A stretch of DNA of 64,000 bases. It comes from Pseudonocardia ammonioxydans (GTDB lineage: Bacteria; Actinomycetota; Actinomycetes; Mycobacteriales; Pseudonocardiaceae). Below, one piece after another: positions 25,565-34,069 of this stretch (position 1 is its first letter; each line of letters starts with the position of its first letter). The stretch is taken from assembly GCF_900115005.1 (NCBI RefSeq), contig NZ_FOUY01000012.1, forward strand, positions 62,001 through 126,000. The letters are read 5' to 3'. The position numbers and the translations under genes were made by a program. The notes beneath the pieces were generated by a model. It saw nothing but the letters and a program-made list of their open reading frames with translations, was not told the origin of the DNA and searched no databases.

Positions 25565-25604
25565 GCAGCGGGTGTGTGAGCGCGTCAGCGGGTGTGTGAG
25601 CAGC
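25565..25604. repeat. Two-copy 20-bp direct repeat at the end of gntR
   Basis: The 16-base core CAGCGGGTGTGTGAGC occurs at 25565 and 25585, so the period is 20 bp. The second copy encodes the last residues and stop of the GntR protein; the first looks like a duplication of that end. Confidence 0.75.
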
Positions 25605-26274
25605 AGGCCTCGACGGCGGGGGTGACGTGTGCGCGGGCGAGGCGGTGGGCCCGCTCGGCGTCGCCGGAGCGGATCGCCGCGCAGATGCCCTCGTGCTCCT
25701 CGACCAGCGCCCGTGCCGTCTGCGGCGCCGGACCCTGCATGATCGACCGGGTGGCGCCGGCCTCGAACGCGTCGTAGAAGTGGCTGAGCAGCGTGTTCCG
25801 GGCGGCGTGGACGACGGCGCGGTGGAAGTGCGTGGCGACACGGTTGAGCAGCTCGTGGTCTCCCGCGTCGAGCGCGGTACGGCCCTCGGCGGCCAGCGCC
25901 GCCAGCCGGGCGTGGTCGGCGTCGTCGGCACGACGGGCCGCGAGCCCGGCGGCCTCGCTCTCGACCGCCCGGCGGGCCTCCAGCACCGTCAGCATGTCCT
26001 CGCCGCCGACGAAGCGGGCGAGCACGGCGTCCAGCTCGGTGGTCGCGCGGACGAACGTCCCGTTGCCCTGGATCGTCTCCAGCAGACCGACGTGCACGAG
26101 CGCCTGGACCGCCTGACGCAGCGTCGCCCGGCTGACGTCGAACTCCTCGACGAGCTCGGTCTCGACCGGCAGTCGTGAGCCGACCGGCCACGCGCCCGAC
26201 CGGATCCGCTCCTGGAGCAACGTGATCAACCGGCCGACCAGCGCCGACCGGCGCGGGGCGCCCGAGTCCGACAT
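25585..26274 (-). CDS. GntR-family regulator, FadR subfamily
   Basis: A 229-residue protein with an N-terminal winged HTH (residues 10-75; SRLPVETELVEEFDVSRATLRQAV) and a FadR-type all-helical FCD effector domain with metal-ligand-like residues (NRVATHFHRAVVHAA; LVEEHEGICAAI). It is divergent from an MFS transporter. Two copies of one 15-bp palindrome lie between the genes, so it probably represses both until an effector, perhaps a carboxylate carried by the MFS protein, is present. Confidence 0.88.
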   Translation of the reverse strand: MSDSGAPRRSALVGRLITLLQERIRSGAWPVGSRLPVETELVEEFDVSRATLRQAVQALVHVGLLETIQGNGTFVRATTELDAVLARFVGGEDMLTVLEARRAVESEAAGLAARRADDADHARLAALAAEGRTALDAGDHELLNRVATHFHRAVVHAARNTLLSHFYDAFEAGATRSIMQGPAPQTARALVEEHEGICAAIRSGDAERAHRLARAHVTPAVEACCSHTR

Positions 26275-26313
26275 CGCCGCCCCTCCCCGCTCCGCGCCTC
26301 CGGTCCGACCATC

Positions 26314-26328
26314 AAAGAGCTGCCCTTT
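26314..26328. promoter_or_regulatory. GntR operator O1
   Basis: AAAGAGCTGCCCTTT is an interrupted palindrome (AAAG.GC.GC.CTTT). The same 15-mer with one change recurs 29 bp away. Confidence 0.65.
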
Positions 26329-26338
26329 ACGCTAGCGT
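26329..26338. promoter_or_regulatory. ACGCTAGCGT palindrome between the two GntR operators
   Basis: A perfect 10-bp palindrome abutting O1. It may belong to the promoter, or be a third recognition element; position is the only evidence. Confidence 0.35.
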
Positions 26339-26342
26339 ACCG

Positions 26343-26357
26343 AAAGAGCAGCCCTTT
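26343..26357. promoter_or_regulatory. GntR operator O2
   Basis: AAAGAGCAGCCCTTT, one base different from O1 and on the same strand, lies 24 bp upstream of the MFS start codon. Confidence 0.65.
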
Positions 26358-26380
26358 TCCGCCGCACCCGAGGAGGACCC

Positions 26381-27583
26381 GTGCCGGAGCGGAGCTTGAT
26401 CACGCGCGCGGGCTCGATCGGATGCTGCACGGCGATGGTCGCGGCCGGCGCCCTGCTGTCGGCCTACGGGCCGGCCATCCCCGCCTTCCAGGAGCACTTC
26501 GACCTCGCCGAGGCCGCGGCCGGCGCGGGCCTCGGCGTCCAGTCGGTGGGCGCGGTCGCCGGCGTCCTGCTCGCGCAGACCGTGCTGCGCCTGCGCGGCA
26601 ACCGGTTCACCGTCGGCGTGTCGATGGCGCTGATGGGGGTCGGCGCCCTGGCCGTCGCCGCAGCACCGACCTGGCCGCTGCTGCTGCTCGGCGCCGTGGT
26701 CGCCGGGCTGGGCCTCGGCGGGTGCGACTCACTGATCACCCAGCTGTTCATCGTGGGGCACGGCAGCCGCGGCCCGACGATGGTGAACATCGCGCACGCC
26801 TGCTTCGGGCTGGGCACGGTGGCGGCCCCGCTGAGCGCCGCCGGGACGGGTCCCGCCGGGTACGGGTTCGTGTTCCTGGGGATCGCCGTGCTGGCGTTCG
26901 CGGGTCTCGCGATGGTCGGCGGGCTCGTGCCGCGACCGACACCGGCCGAGGTGGACATGTCCACCGGCGGTGGCGGGACCGGCGCCGCCCCCACCGTAGG
27001 GCCCGCACTGGCGGTGCTGGGCAGCTTCGTCGCCCTCTACCTGATGCACTTCGGGGTGCAGTCGGGGATCGGCAGCTGGGAGCCGACCTTCCTGCTCGAC
27101 CTCGGCCACCCGGCCTCGGTCGCCGCGCTGGCGACGTCGGGCTTCTGGCTCGCCATGGTCCTCGGCCGGTTCGTGGCGGCGATGCTGGTCCGGGTCGTGC
27201 GGCCGAGCCTGCTCGTCGTGGGCAGCTGCGCCGGTCTCGTCGCGGCCACGGCCCTGACGTTCCACCCGCCCGCGGCGGTCGGCGCGCTCCTGCTGGCAGG
27301 CCTGTTCATCGGACCCATCTTCCCCAACGGCCTGACCTGGCTGGCGACGACGGGCCACGCGAACGGGTCCCGGTTCGCCTACGTCATCGCCGCCTCGATG
27401 GTCGGCAGCGCCCTCGCCCCGGTCGGCTTCGGCGCCGCGCTCGCGGCGAGCGGGACGGGCGCCTTCCCCGCGGCGGTCCTGATCGTCGCCGCCGCGACGC
27501 TGGCTGCGAGCATCGGCACGCTCCTGCTCGCCCGCGAGCGGCGGGAGCACCGGCGGCCCCGGGAGCACAGCGGCTCCGGGTGA
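26381..27583 (+). CDS. MFS transporter (FucP/sugar-type, 12 TM)
   Basis: A 400-residue protein starting at GTG with AGGAGG 5 bases upstream. About 12 hydrophobic segments, with a distinctive first helix GSIGCCTAMVAAGALLSAYG and a second-half entry helix ALYLMHFGVQSGIGSWEPTFL, like MFS proteins of the fucose/YfkF-type group. It is divergent from the FadR-type regulator, whose twin operators lie in its promoter. The substrate is unknown. The next gene, 29 bp downstream, is a broken TetR. Confidence 0.82.
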   Translation: MPERSLITRAGSIGCCTAMVAAGALLSAYGPAIPAFQEHFDLAEAAAGAGLGVQSVGAVAGVLLAQTVLRLRGNRFTVGVSMALMGVGALAVAAAPTWPLLLLGAVVAGLGLGGCDSLITQLFIVGHGSRGPTMVNIAHACFGLGTVAAPLSAAGTGPAGYGFVFLGIAVLAFAGLAMVGGLVPRPTPAEVDMSTGGGGTGAAPTVGPALAVLGSFVALYLMHFGVQSGIGSWEPTFLLDLGHPASVAALATSGFWLAMVLGRFVAAMLVRVVRPSLLVVGSCAGLVAATALTFHPPAAVGALLLAGLFIGPIFPNGLTWLATTGHANGSRFAYVIAASMVGSALAPVGFGAALAASGTGAFPAAVLIVAAATLAASIGTLLLARERREHRRPREHSGSG

Positions 27584-27612
27584 TCCGCCGGCACGTCGCG
27601 AGAGGAGCAGGC

Positions 27613-28163
27613 ATGGCCCGCCAGGTGTCCAGGGACGACTACTTCGAGGAGGCCATGAACCTGCTCGCCACCGAGGGGTTCCCGGCGCTGAAGCAGGCCA
27701 CCGTCTGCAAACGACTCGCCGTGACCACGGGGTCGTTCTACAGCCACTTCGGCAACTGGCAGGTGTTCACCCGGGAGCTGCTCCACCGCTGGCGGGAGGA
27801 GCGCACGCTCCAGATCGCCGCCGCGGCGGACGCGAGCACGGGCCCGATCGAGGCGCTGGTCCTGCTGCGGGACATGGCCTGCGAGCTACCCTACCGGGCC
27901 GAGGCGGCCATCCGCGCGTGGAGCCTCACCGACCCCGCCGTCGCCGAGATCCAGGCACTGGTCGGCCAGGAGCGGCTCGCGACCGTGGAACGTGCCATGG
28001 CCGCGATGTTCACCTTCCCCACCACGGCCGGGCGGTGGGCCCGCACCGCCTCTGCATCCTGGTCGGCCCCGAGCAGTTCGAGCGCCATCCGCACGACACC
28101 GGGCACATGACGTGGGCCCTGGACCGGCTGCTCGAACACATCGAGCAGGTCCGCGACCGCTGA
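27613..28163 (+). pseudogene. TetR-family regulator with internal frameshift
   Basis: The N-terminal HTH (YFEEAMNLLATEGFPALKQA; TTGSFYSHFGNWQVF) and most of the ligand domain read in one frame from ATG 27613, with GGAG upstream. At about 28010-28035 the homology jumps to a different frame, where the typical C-terminus CILVGPEQFERHP ... WALDRLLEHIEQVRDR continues to the stop at 28163. A single-base deletion (or 2-base insertion) explains it. It could be a true pseudogene or a sequencing error. The unshifted frame would end at 28110 with a low-complexity Ser-rich tail. Confidence 0.75.
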
Positions 28164-28246
28164 GGGGCCGCCCCTTGCCGCCGACGCTCACCGCTTCGCG
28201 CAGCAGGCTGTTCCGGCCCGCCGCGCCGCACAGGTCGTCCGCGCAC

Positions 28247-28404
28247 CGCACAGGACCGGACCCGTGCGACGGGGCGCGAACGTGTGCGACTCGAGGGACA
28301 GGGCGCGCGTCAGGAGCGACGCCGGCAGGCGCCGCACAGGTTGCGTGGGCGCCGCACAGGGCCGGGCTTGTGCGGCGGACCCGGAACGTGTGCGGCGCGA
28401 GGGC
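28247..28404. repeat. Imperfect ~52-bp direct repeat with CGCACAGG motifs
   Basis: The segments starting CGCACAGGACCGG (28247) and CGCACAGGGCCGG (28353) run parallel for about 52 bases, both containing GAACGTGTGCG and ending CGAGGG. The CGCACAGG motif occurs again between them (28333). Non-coding. Confidence 0.6.
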
Positions 28405-28433
28405 GTGGGGCGCGCGGGGGCAGGAGCCCGGCC

Positions 28434-28754
28434 GTCGTCGACCGCACCGCCGAGTTCGACGTCGCGGCGCGGCGCCTGGCCTGGGTGGAGCTGCTGAACT
28501 CGGGGCAGACCTGCATCGCGCCCGACCACGTGCTCGCCGAGGCCGCGGTGCGCGACGAGCTCGTCGAGCGGATCGGGCGCTGCCTGGCCGAGTTCCGCGC
28601 CGGGGAGCATCACGGCAAGGCCGGCTTCGACGAGTTCGGTCACCGCAAGTCGGTGCTGGTCACGACGTTCCGGCCGGACCCGCGGATCGTCTACCCGCCC
28701 TGCACCCGGCGGGCCGTCCCGATCACCCGCCGGCTGTTCCGAACGGCCGGGCTC
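28434..28754 (+). pseudogene. Aldehyde dehydrogenase remnant with internal deletion
   Basis: One open frame contains two separate pieces of a class-3 aldehyde dehydrogenase. The first is FDVAARRLAWVELLNSGQTC (catalytic-Cys region) followed by IAPDHVLAEAAVRDELVERI. It is fused directly to a C-terminal piece, HHGKAGFDEFGHRKSVLV then RIVYPPC. Roughly 130 residues normally between them are missing, and the N-terminal half is absent. No start codon or ribosome site fits. It is a decayed gene, flanked upstream by non-coding repeats. Confidence 0.75.
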
Positions 28755-28820
28755 CCCGCCGCGGGGCGCCCGCCGTGCGCACTGGGTCACAATGCCGACT
28801 CAAGTGACAACTGCATCCAT

Positions 28821-28833
28821 TATCGTTTCTCCG
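28821..28833 (+). promoter_or_regulatory. Putative -10 box giving a leaderless transcript of the ABC ATPase gene
   Basis: An AT-rich island in otherwise GC-rich DNA contains TATCGT 7 bases before ATG 28834. This is the spacing expected if transcription starts at the A of the ATG. There is no Shine-Dalgarno for that ATG, consistent with leaderless initiation. No convincing -35 was seen. Confidence 0.35.
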
Positions 28834-30459
28834 ATGTCCGTCAGCGGAACGAGTACACCGGCCCGAGTACTGCTCACGGTCCGCGAGCTCGAGGTCACGA
28901 TCGGGAGCCGTGCCGTGCTCCGCGGGGTCGGCCTCGAGCTGCAGTACGGCGAGCGGGTGGCGTTGGTCGGCCCGTCCGGGTCGGGGAAGTCGTTGACCGC
29001 CGCCGCCGTGCTGGGGCGCCTCCCCGCCGTCGCGACGGGGCGCGGCAGCGTGGAGCTGGCGGGCGAGCAGGTGCTGTCCGTCCCGGCTGCCCGCCGGTCG
29101 CGACGGGTGCGGGTCACGGCCGTCGGTCAGGACTCCCGGGTGGCCCTGAACCCGCTGGTGCCGGTCGGTTCCCAGATGCGGGCCGCCGTGCGCGCCTGCG
29201 GTGCCGACCTCTCCCCCGCCGACCTCGCCCGCGAGCTGGCGGCGACCGGGTTGGACGAACCCGAACGGGTGCTGGCCGGTCTGCCCGGTGAGCTGTCGGG
29301 GGGACAGCGGCAACGGGTCCAGCTGGCGATGGCGCTGGCGGGCCGGCCCGATCTCCTGGTCGCCGACGAACCGACCACCGCCCTCGATCCGGTCAACCGG
29401 CGCCGTGTGCTGGACGTCCTGACCGAGCGACTCACCGGTTCGGCGACGGCCCTGCTGTTCATCAGCCACGATCTCGACGCCGCCCGGGAGGTGTGCTCGC
29501 GGGCGGTGCACCTCGCCGGGGGGACGCCGGTCGATCCCCCGGCGGCCGATCCCGCAACCTCCGGTGCCACGGCTGTCGGCGCCGGCCGCCGGACGTGCCA
29601 CGTCATCGGGTCCCACTCCCCCGCCGCACGCCGCGGACCGGGCGTCCCGGAGGATCCGCTGCTACAGGCGCACGACCTGCACCGGTTCCACCCGGACCCC
29701 CGGCCGTGGCGGCCGTGGCGCCGGCACTGCGCACCGGTCCGGGCACTCGACGGCGTCGACCTCGCGCTGGGAGCCGGCGAACGGGTCGGTCTCGCCGGCC
29801 CGTCGGGGGCCGGCAAGTCCAGCCTGCTGCGGATCCTGCTCGGACTCGACCGGCCGGACCGGGGCGCCGTCACCGTCGCGGGCCGGCCGATCGGTGCCGG
29901 ACCCGTCCGGGCGCAGCGCTGGTTCCGCCGCACCGTGCAGTACGTGCCGCAGGACCCGGCGACCTCGCTGAACCCCCGGATGACGGTGCACGACCTCGTG
30001 GCCGAACCACTGCACCGGCTCGACGTGCCGGGCGATCCCGCCGCGGCGGTCCGGGCCGCGCTCGACCGGGTCGGGCTCGCGGCCGGGCTGGCGGGCCGCC
30101 GCCCCGGTGAGCTGTCCGGCGGCCAGGCGCAGCGGGCCGCGCTCGCCCGCGCACTGGTCGTCCGACCGCGCCTGCTGCTCGCCGACGAACCCGTCGGCGG
30201 CCTCGACCCGGTCCTGCGCGACCACGTCGTCGACCTGCTGGACACGACGTGCGAGCGCAGCGGCGCCGGGCTGTTGCTGATCGCCCACGACCTCGACGTC
30301 CTCGGCGCGCTCTGCTCGCGCCTGGTCGTCCTGCACGCCGGTCGTGTCGTCGAGGACGGCCCCACCGCCGACGTGACGGCCCGCCCCGGCCACCCGGTCA
30401 CCGCCGAGCTCGTCGAGGCGTCCGGCCTCGGCCCGCCCGTTCCCGTCACCGCTCCGTGA
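28834..30459 (+). CDS. Fused dipeptide/nickel-type ABC transporter ATPase (DppD-DppF-like)
   Basis: A 541-residue protein with two complete ABC ATPase domains. The first has Walker A GPSGSGKS (about residue 47), signature LSGGQRQRVQ (about 154) and Walker B LLVADEPTTALDP. The second has Walker A GPSGAGKSS (about 325), signature LSGGQAQRAAL and LLLADEPVGGLDP. Such pairs are normally two genes in peptide, nickel or opine-metallophore importers; here they are one polypeptide. An in-frame ATG at 28792 is possible, but 28834 fits a leaderless start. It forms a three-gene importer with the binding protein and the fused permease downstream. Confidence 0.85.
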   Translation: MSVSGTSTPARVLLTVRELEVTIGSRAVLRGVGLELQYGERVALVGPSGSGKSLTAAAVLGRLPAVATGRGSVELAGEQVLSVPAARRSRRVRVTAVGQDSRVALNPLVPVGSQMRAAVRACGADLSPADLARELAATGLDEPERVLAGLPGELSGGQRQRVQLAMALAGRPDLLVADEPTTALDPVNRRRVLDVLTERLTGSATALLFISHDLDAAREVCSRAVHLAGGTPVDPPAADPATSGATAVGAGRRTCHVIGSHSPAARRGPGVPEDPLLQAHDLHRFHPDPRPWRPWRRHCAPVRALDGVDLALGAGERVGLAGPSGAGKSSLLRILLGLDRPDRGAVTVAGRPIGAGPVRAQRWFRRTVQYVPQDPATSLNPRMTVHDLVAEPLHRLDVPGDPAAAVRAALDRVGLAAGLAGRRPGELSGGQAQRAALARALVVRPRLLLADEPVGGLDPVLRDHVVDLLDTTCERSGAGLLLIAHDLDVLGALCSRLVVLHAGRVVEDGPTADVTARPGHPVTAELVEASGLGPPVPVTAP

Positions 30460-30492
30460 CGGTCCCGGCCGGATACGCCACCTGCTCGAACC

Positions 30493-30606
30493 GACCGGCC
30501 CGCCCGGACCCGCGCCCGGCTGACCGGCCCGCCCGAATCCACGCCGTGCCGGCCGGCCCGCCCGAACCCACGCCGTGCTGATCGGTCCGCCCGAACCCAC
30601 CCGGCT
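30493..30606. repeat. Four-copy ~28-bp GC-rich tandem repeat
   Basis: Four degenerate units sharing the core CCGGCCCGCCCGAACCCACG lie in the gap between the ATPase and binding-protein genes. Unit lengths vary from 27 to 30 bp. Non-coding on both strands. Confidence 0.65.
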
Positions 30607-30630
30607 CGACACACCGAACGAGGGAGACCC

Positions 30631-32160
30631 GTGCCTGCGTCCCGACTCCACCGATCCTTGGCGGCCCTGACGCTGGGGGCAGCCGTGCTGCTGCAGGCCG
30701 GGTGCTTCGCCGCCCCGCCGAACGGCCCTGACGGCAGCTCCGAGCGGGTGAGCGTGGCGATGCTGTTGCCACCGCGTTCCGGGCTGAGCCCGTTCAGCGA
30801 CGACGCGTTCAAGCTCTCGCGCTGGCGCACCGCCGAGACCCTGGTCCAGCTCGACGAGGCCGGCGACGCCCAGCCGATGCTCGCCACCGAATGGTCCCGG
30901 GTGGACCCCTTGACCTGGCGGTTCACCGTCCGCGACGGGGTGCGGTTCCACGACGGCACCGAGCTGACCGCCGCGCACGTCGCGGACGCCCTCGGGCGGG
31001 CCGTGGCCGCGTCCCCGGCCCCGCGCATCCTCGACGGCGTCGACCTGACCGCCCGGGCCGACGGGGACGACGCCGTGCTGGTGTCCACCGCGGTGGCGGA
31101 CCCGCTGGTCCCGCAACGGCTGTCCAGCCCGCAGCTGTCGATCCTGGCGCCGGGCGCGTACCGGCCGGACGGGCAGGTGGACCCGGCCGGTCACGGCACC
31201 GGCCCGTTCCGGCTGACCGCCGTCGCGGGTACGTCCGGCGCGACACTCGACCGCAACGACGACTACTGGGGCGAGCCGGCCCGGGCCGCCGGCATCGACG
31301 TGAGCTTCGTCCCGGACGGCACCGCCCGCTCCGCCGCGCTGCGGACCGGCACCGCCGACGTCGTGGAGGCGATCCCACCGGGCCAGGTCCCGCTGCTGGA
31401 CCCGGAGCTGGTGCACGAGGTCCCGATGCCGCGGACGAACACGCTGTACCTGAACACCGCGCGCGGCCCCTTCGCCGACCCGGCGGTCCGGGCGGCCGCG
31501 CGCGAGGCCGTCGACCGCGCGGCGCTCATCGCCGGCGCCTACGAGGGACGCGCCGACAGCGCGGCCGGGCTGCTGGGCCCGGCACTGCCGTGGGCCGCCG
31601 AGCTGCGCGGCGCCCCCGACTACACCCGCGCGCTCGCCGACCGGCCCGCCCCGGGGCGGGTCGACGGGGTCCCGATCACGTTGGGCACCTTCACCGACCG
31701 CGCCGAGCTGCCCGAGGTCGCGGTCCTGCTGGAGCAGCAGCTGGAGGCTGCGGGGTTCGTCGTCACCCAGGACGTGCGCGAGTACGCGTTCATCGAGGCC
31801 GACGCCCTCGACGGCGCCTTCGACGCCTTCATCCTCTCCCGCGCCACCGTGCTCGACTCCGGCGATCCGGTCGCCTACATGGCCAGCGACTTCGGCTGCG
31901 CGGGCGGGTTCAACATCTCCCAGGTCTGCACGCCGCAGATCGAGCAGGCCCTCGAGCGGGCCGCGGCGACCGACACCGGACCCGAGCGGCGGGCCGCGAC
32001 GATGCAGGCCGAGGCGACGGTGCTCGCCACCGACGCGGTGATCCCGCTGCTGCACGAGCGGGTCATCCAGGGTGAGTCGGCCCGGGTCGACGGGGTCGCG
32101 CGCGACCCGCGGGAGCGGGACCTGATCACGACGGGCACCACGGTGGGGGCCACGCCGTGA
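30631..32160 (+). CDS. Solute-binding lipoprotein of the peptide/nickel ABC importer (SBP family 5)
   Basis: A 509-residue lipoprotein with a signal peptide and lipobox LLQAGC (Cys about residue 28), starting at GTG with GAGGGAG upstream. Family-5 features: a WRFTVRDGVRFHDGTELTA block, a NDDYWGEP segment and DPVAYMASDFGC near the C-terminus. It captures peptides, nickel or metallophore complexes outside the cell and hands them to the permease. Its stop overlaps the permease start by GTGA. Confidence 0.88.
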   Translation: MPASRLHRSLAALTLGAAVLLQAGCFAAPPNGPDGSSERVSVAMLLPPRSGLSPFSDDAFKLSRWRTAETLVQLDEAGDAQPMLATEWSRVDPLTWRFTVRDGVRFHDGTELTAAHVADALGRAVAASPAPRILDGVDLTARADGDDAVLVSTAVADPLVPQRLSSPQLSILAPGAYRPDGQVDPAGHGTGPFRLTAVAGTSGATLDRNDDYWGEPARAAGIDVSFVPDGTARSAALRTGTADVVEAIPPGQVPLLDPELVHEVPMPRTNTLYLNTARGPFADPAVRAAAREAVDRAALIAGAYEGRADSAAGLLGPALPWAAELRGAPDYTRALADRPAPGRVDGVPITLGTFTDRAELPEVAVLLEQQLEAAGFVVTQDVREYAFIEADALDGAFDAFILSRATVLDSGDPVAYMASDFGCAGGFNISQVCTPQIEQALERAAATDTGPERRAATMQAEATVLATDAVIPLLHERVIQGESARVDGVARDPRERDLITTGTTVGATP

Positions 32161-33983
32161 CCTCCGGCCGTCCGGCGGCGGTGCGGGACGGTCCCGCACC
32201 GCGCCCCGCCGGGACCGCGCTGCCCCGCACCTCGTGGCGACGGGCCGCACGGCCCGTCGCCCTGTCCCGGGTGGTCGCCGCTGCGGGCGTGGTGTTCCTG
32301 ATCGGGAGCCTGCCGTGGCTGTCGCAGCGCTCGCCGGAGCTGGCGGTGCTGCGCGCCCGTTCGGCCGAGCAGGAGGCGACCCCCGAGGCGCTCGCGTCCA
32401 TCCGGGCCGAACTCGGGCTGGACGCCGGGCCGTGGGGCGTGTTCGGGAACTGGCTGGGCGGCGCGCTGACCGGCGACCTCGGCACGTCCTGGGTCTCCGG
32501 GCAACCGGTCCTGCCTGCGGTACTGGGCGGGCTCGGCGTCTCGCTGACCCTCATGGGGTTCGCCCTGGTGGTGGCGGCACTCGTCACGGCGGCGCTGCTC
32601 GCCCCGGTCCTGCGCCGGGGCCTGACCGGGGCCGGCGCGGGCACCGTGGGGAACGGAGGCGGACTCGCGGCCGCCCTGACCGCGCTCCCCGAGTTCCTGC
32701 TCGCGGCGGTCCTGCTGGTCACCGTGGCGGTCGGCCTCGGCTGGCTCCCGCCCTACGGCTGGGCCGGGCCGCAGTACGCGGTCCTGCCCGCGCTGGCGCT
32801 GGGCCTGCCGGCGGGCGGCCTGGTCGGGCGGCTCCTGGCCGAGGCCGTCGCCTCGGCGTTCGCCGAACCGTGGGTGGGCACGTGGCAGACGGCCGGCCTG
32901 TCCCGTCGGCGGGTGGCCGGCGCGGTCGTCCGGCGCGCCCTGCCCTCGGTGCTGCCGCAGATCGGGCTCGTGGTCGTCGGCACGACCGGCGGCGCCGTCG
33001 CGGTCGAGGAGGTCTTCGCGATCCCCGGGACGGGCCGCACGACGCTGGGGGCGGCCGAGTCCCTGGACCTGCCGCTGCTGCAGGGCGGGGTGCTGGCACT
33101 GCTGCTCGTCGCCGTGGTCGCCGGGGCACTGGCCCAGCTCGCCCGGCGGCTGATCCTGGGGCGGGCGGCCCGCACCGGTGACGTCCCGGTGGCGTCCGTG
33201 GTCACGACGGTGCGCCGGCGCCGCTGGGTGCTGCCCGGTGTCGCCGGTGGGCTGCTGCTGGTGGTCGTGGCGGCCGGGCTGCTGCGCGATCCGTACACGT
33301 CGGCCCACCCGCGGCTGGCCGCTCCGTCACTCGCACTGCCGATGGGCTCGGACGCCGCCGGCCGGGACCTGCTGGCCCGGGCCGGGCACGGCGCGCTGCT
33401 CACCGCCGGTACCGCGCTGGCGGTCGTCGCGCTCTCGCTGCTGCTGGGCGTGCTGATCGGGCTGGCGCCGCGGCTGTCCACCGGGCCGGCGGAGATCGCG
33501 AACGCGGCCCCGCCGGTGCTGGCCGGCCTGGTCGTCGCCGCCGTGCTGGGCCCCTCGGCCGCCGGCGCCGCGATCGGCGTCGCGCTGGTCGGCTGGGCGC
33601 CGCTGGCCGCGCACACCGCGGCGCTGGTGTCGGAGATCCGGGCGCAGCCGCACGTGCGGATCCTGCCGGTGCTGGGCGTCGGCCCGGCCCGGGCCACCGC
33701 CGTGCACGTGCTGCCCGCCGCGGCCGGGCCGCTGGTCCGGCACGCGATGCTGCGGCTGCCCGGCACCGCGCTCGCCCTGGCCTCGCTCGGGTTCCTGGGG
33801 CTCGGCCCGCAGCCCCCGAGCCCCGAGTGGGGCCGCCTGCTCGCCGACGGCATGCCCTACGTCGAACGCGCTCCCTGGGTGGTGGCGGCCCCGGCCGGGA
33901 TGCTGGTCCTCGTGGCCGTGCTCGCCGTGTCGCTGGCCTCGGCCGGGAGGACGACGACGCGCCGGGGCCGCCCCGGGGAGTGA
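32157..33983 (+). CDS. Fused ABC permease (DppB-DppC-like)
   Basis: A 608-residue protein in which two binding-protein-dependent permease domains are joined. The first half (residues 35-340) has the DppB pattern, with the EAA-like loop TWQTAGLSRRRVAGAVVRRALP and the exit motif VEEVFAIPGTGR. The second half (345-600) has DppC features: LPMGSDAAGRDLLARAGHGA, LGVGPARATAVHVLPAA and LGFLGLGPQPPSPEWG. About 12 hydrophobic helices are seen. GTG overlaps the binding-protein stop. The first domain's N-terminus is short compared with DppB. Confidence 0.83.
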   Translation: MTSGRPAAVRDGPAPRPAGTALPRTSWRRAARPVALSRVVAAAGVVFLIGSLPWLSQRSPELAVLRARSAEQEATPEALASIRAELGLDAGPWGVFGNWLGGALTGDLGTSWVSGQPVLPAVLGGLGVSLTLMGFALVVAALVTAALLAPVLRRGLTGAGAGTVGNGGGLAAALTALPEFLLAAVLLVTVAVGLGWLPPYGWAGPQYAVLPALALGLPAGGLVGRLLAEAVASAFAEPWVGTWQTAGLSRRRVAGAVVRRALPSVLPQIGLVVVGTTGGAVAVEEVFAIPGTGRTTLGAAESLDLPLLQGGVLALLLVAVVAGALAQLARRLILGRAARTGDVPVASVVTTVRRRRWVLPGVAGGLLLVVVAAGLLRDPYTSAHPRLAAPSLALPMGSDAAGRDLLARAGHGALLTAGTALAVVALSLLLGVLIGLAPRLSTGPAEIANAAPPVLAGLVVAAVLGPSAAGAAIGVALVGWAPLAAHTAALVSEIRAQPHVRILPVLGVGPARATAVHVLPAAAGPLVRHAMLRLPGTALALASLGFLGLGPQPPSPEWGRLLADGMPYVERAPWVVAAPAGMLVLVAVLAVSLASAGRTTTRRGRPGE

Positions 33984-34069
33984 CCGGCCGCGTCCACCGC
34001 CCGGTGGGACTCGCCGGCCCGGCCGGACGTGCACAGCTGCCGCACAGGTTGCGGGTGTGTACTGGCGCC

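Noticed and set aside
28800-28830. AT-rich island as a Zur/DtxR metal-regulator box
   Set aside because: No 7-1-7 or 9-1-9 symmetry could be found; it reads better as a promoter -10 region.
34030-34060. CCGCACAGGTTGCG shared with 28330 as a mobile repeat
   Set aside because: Only about 14 bases are shared, which is not enough to call a repeat in such GC-rich DNA.
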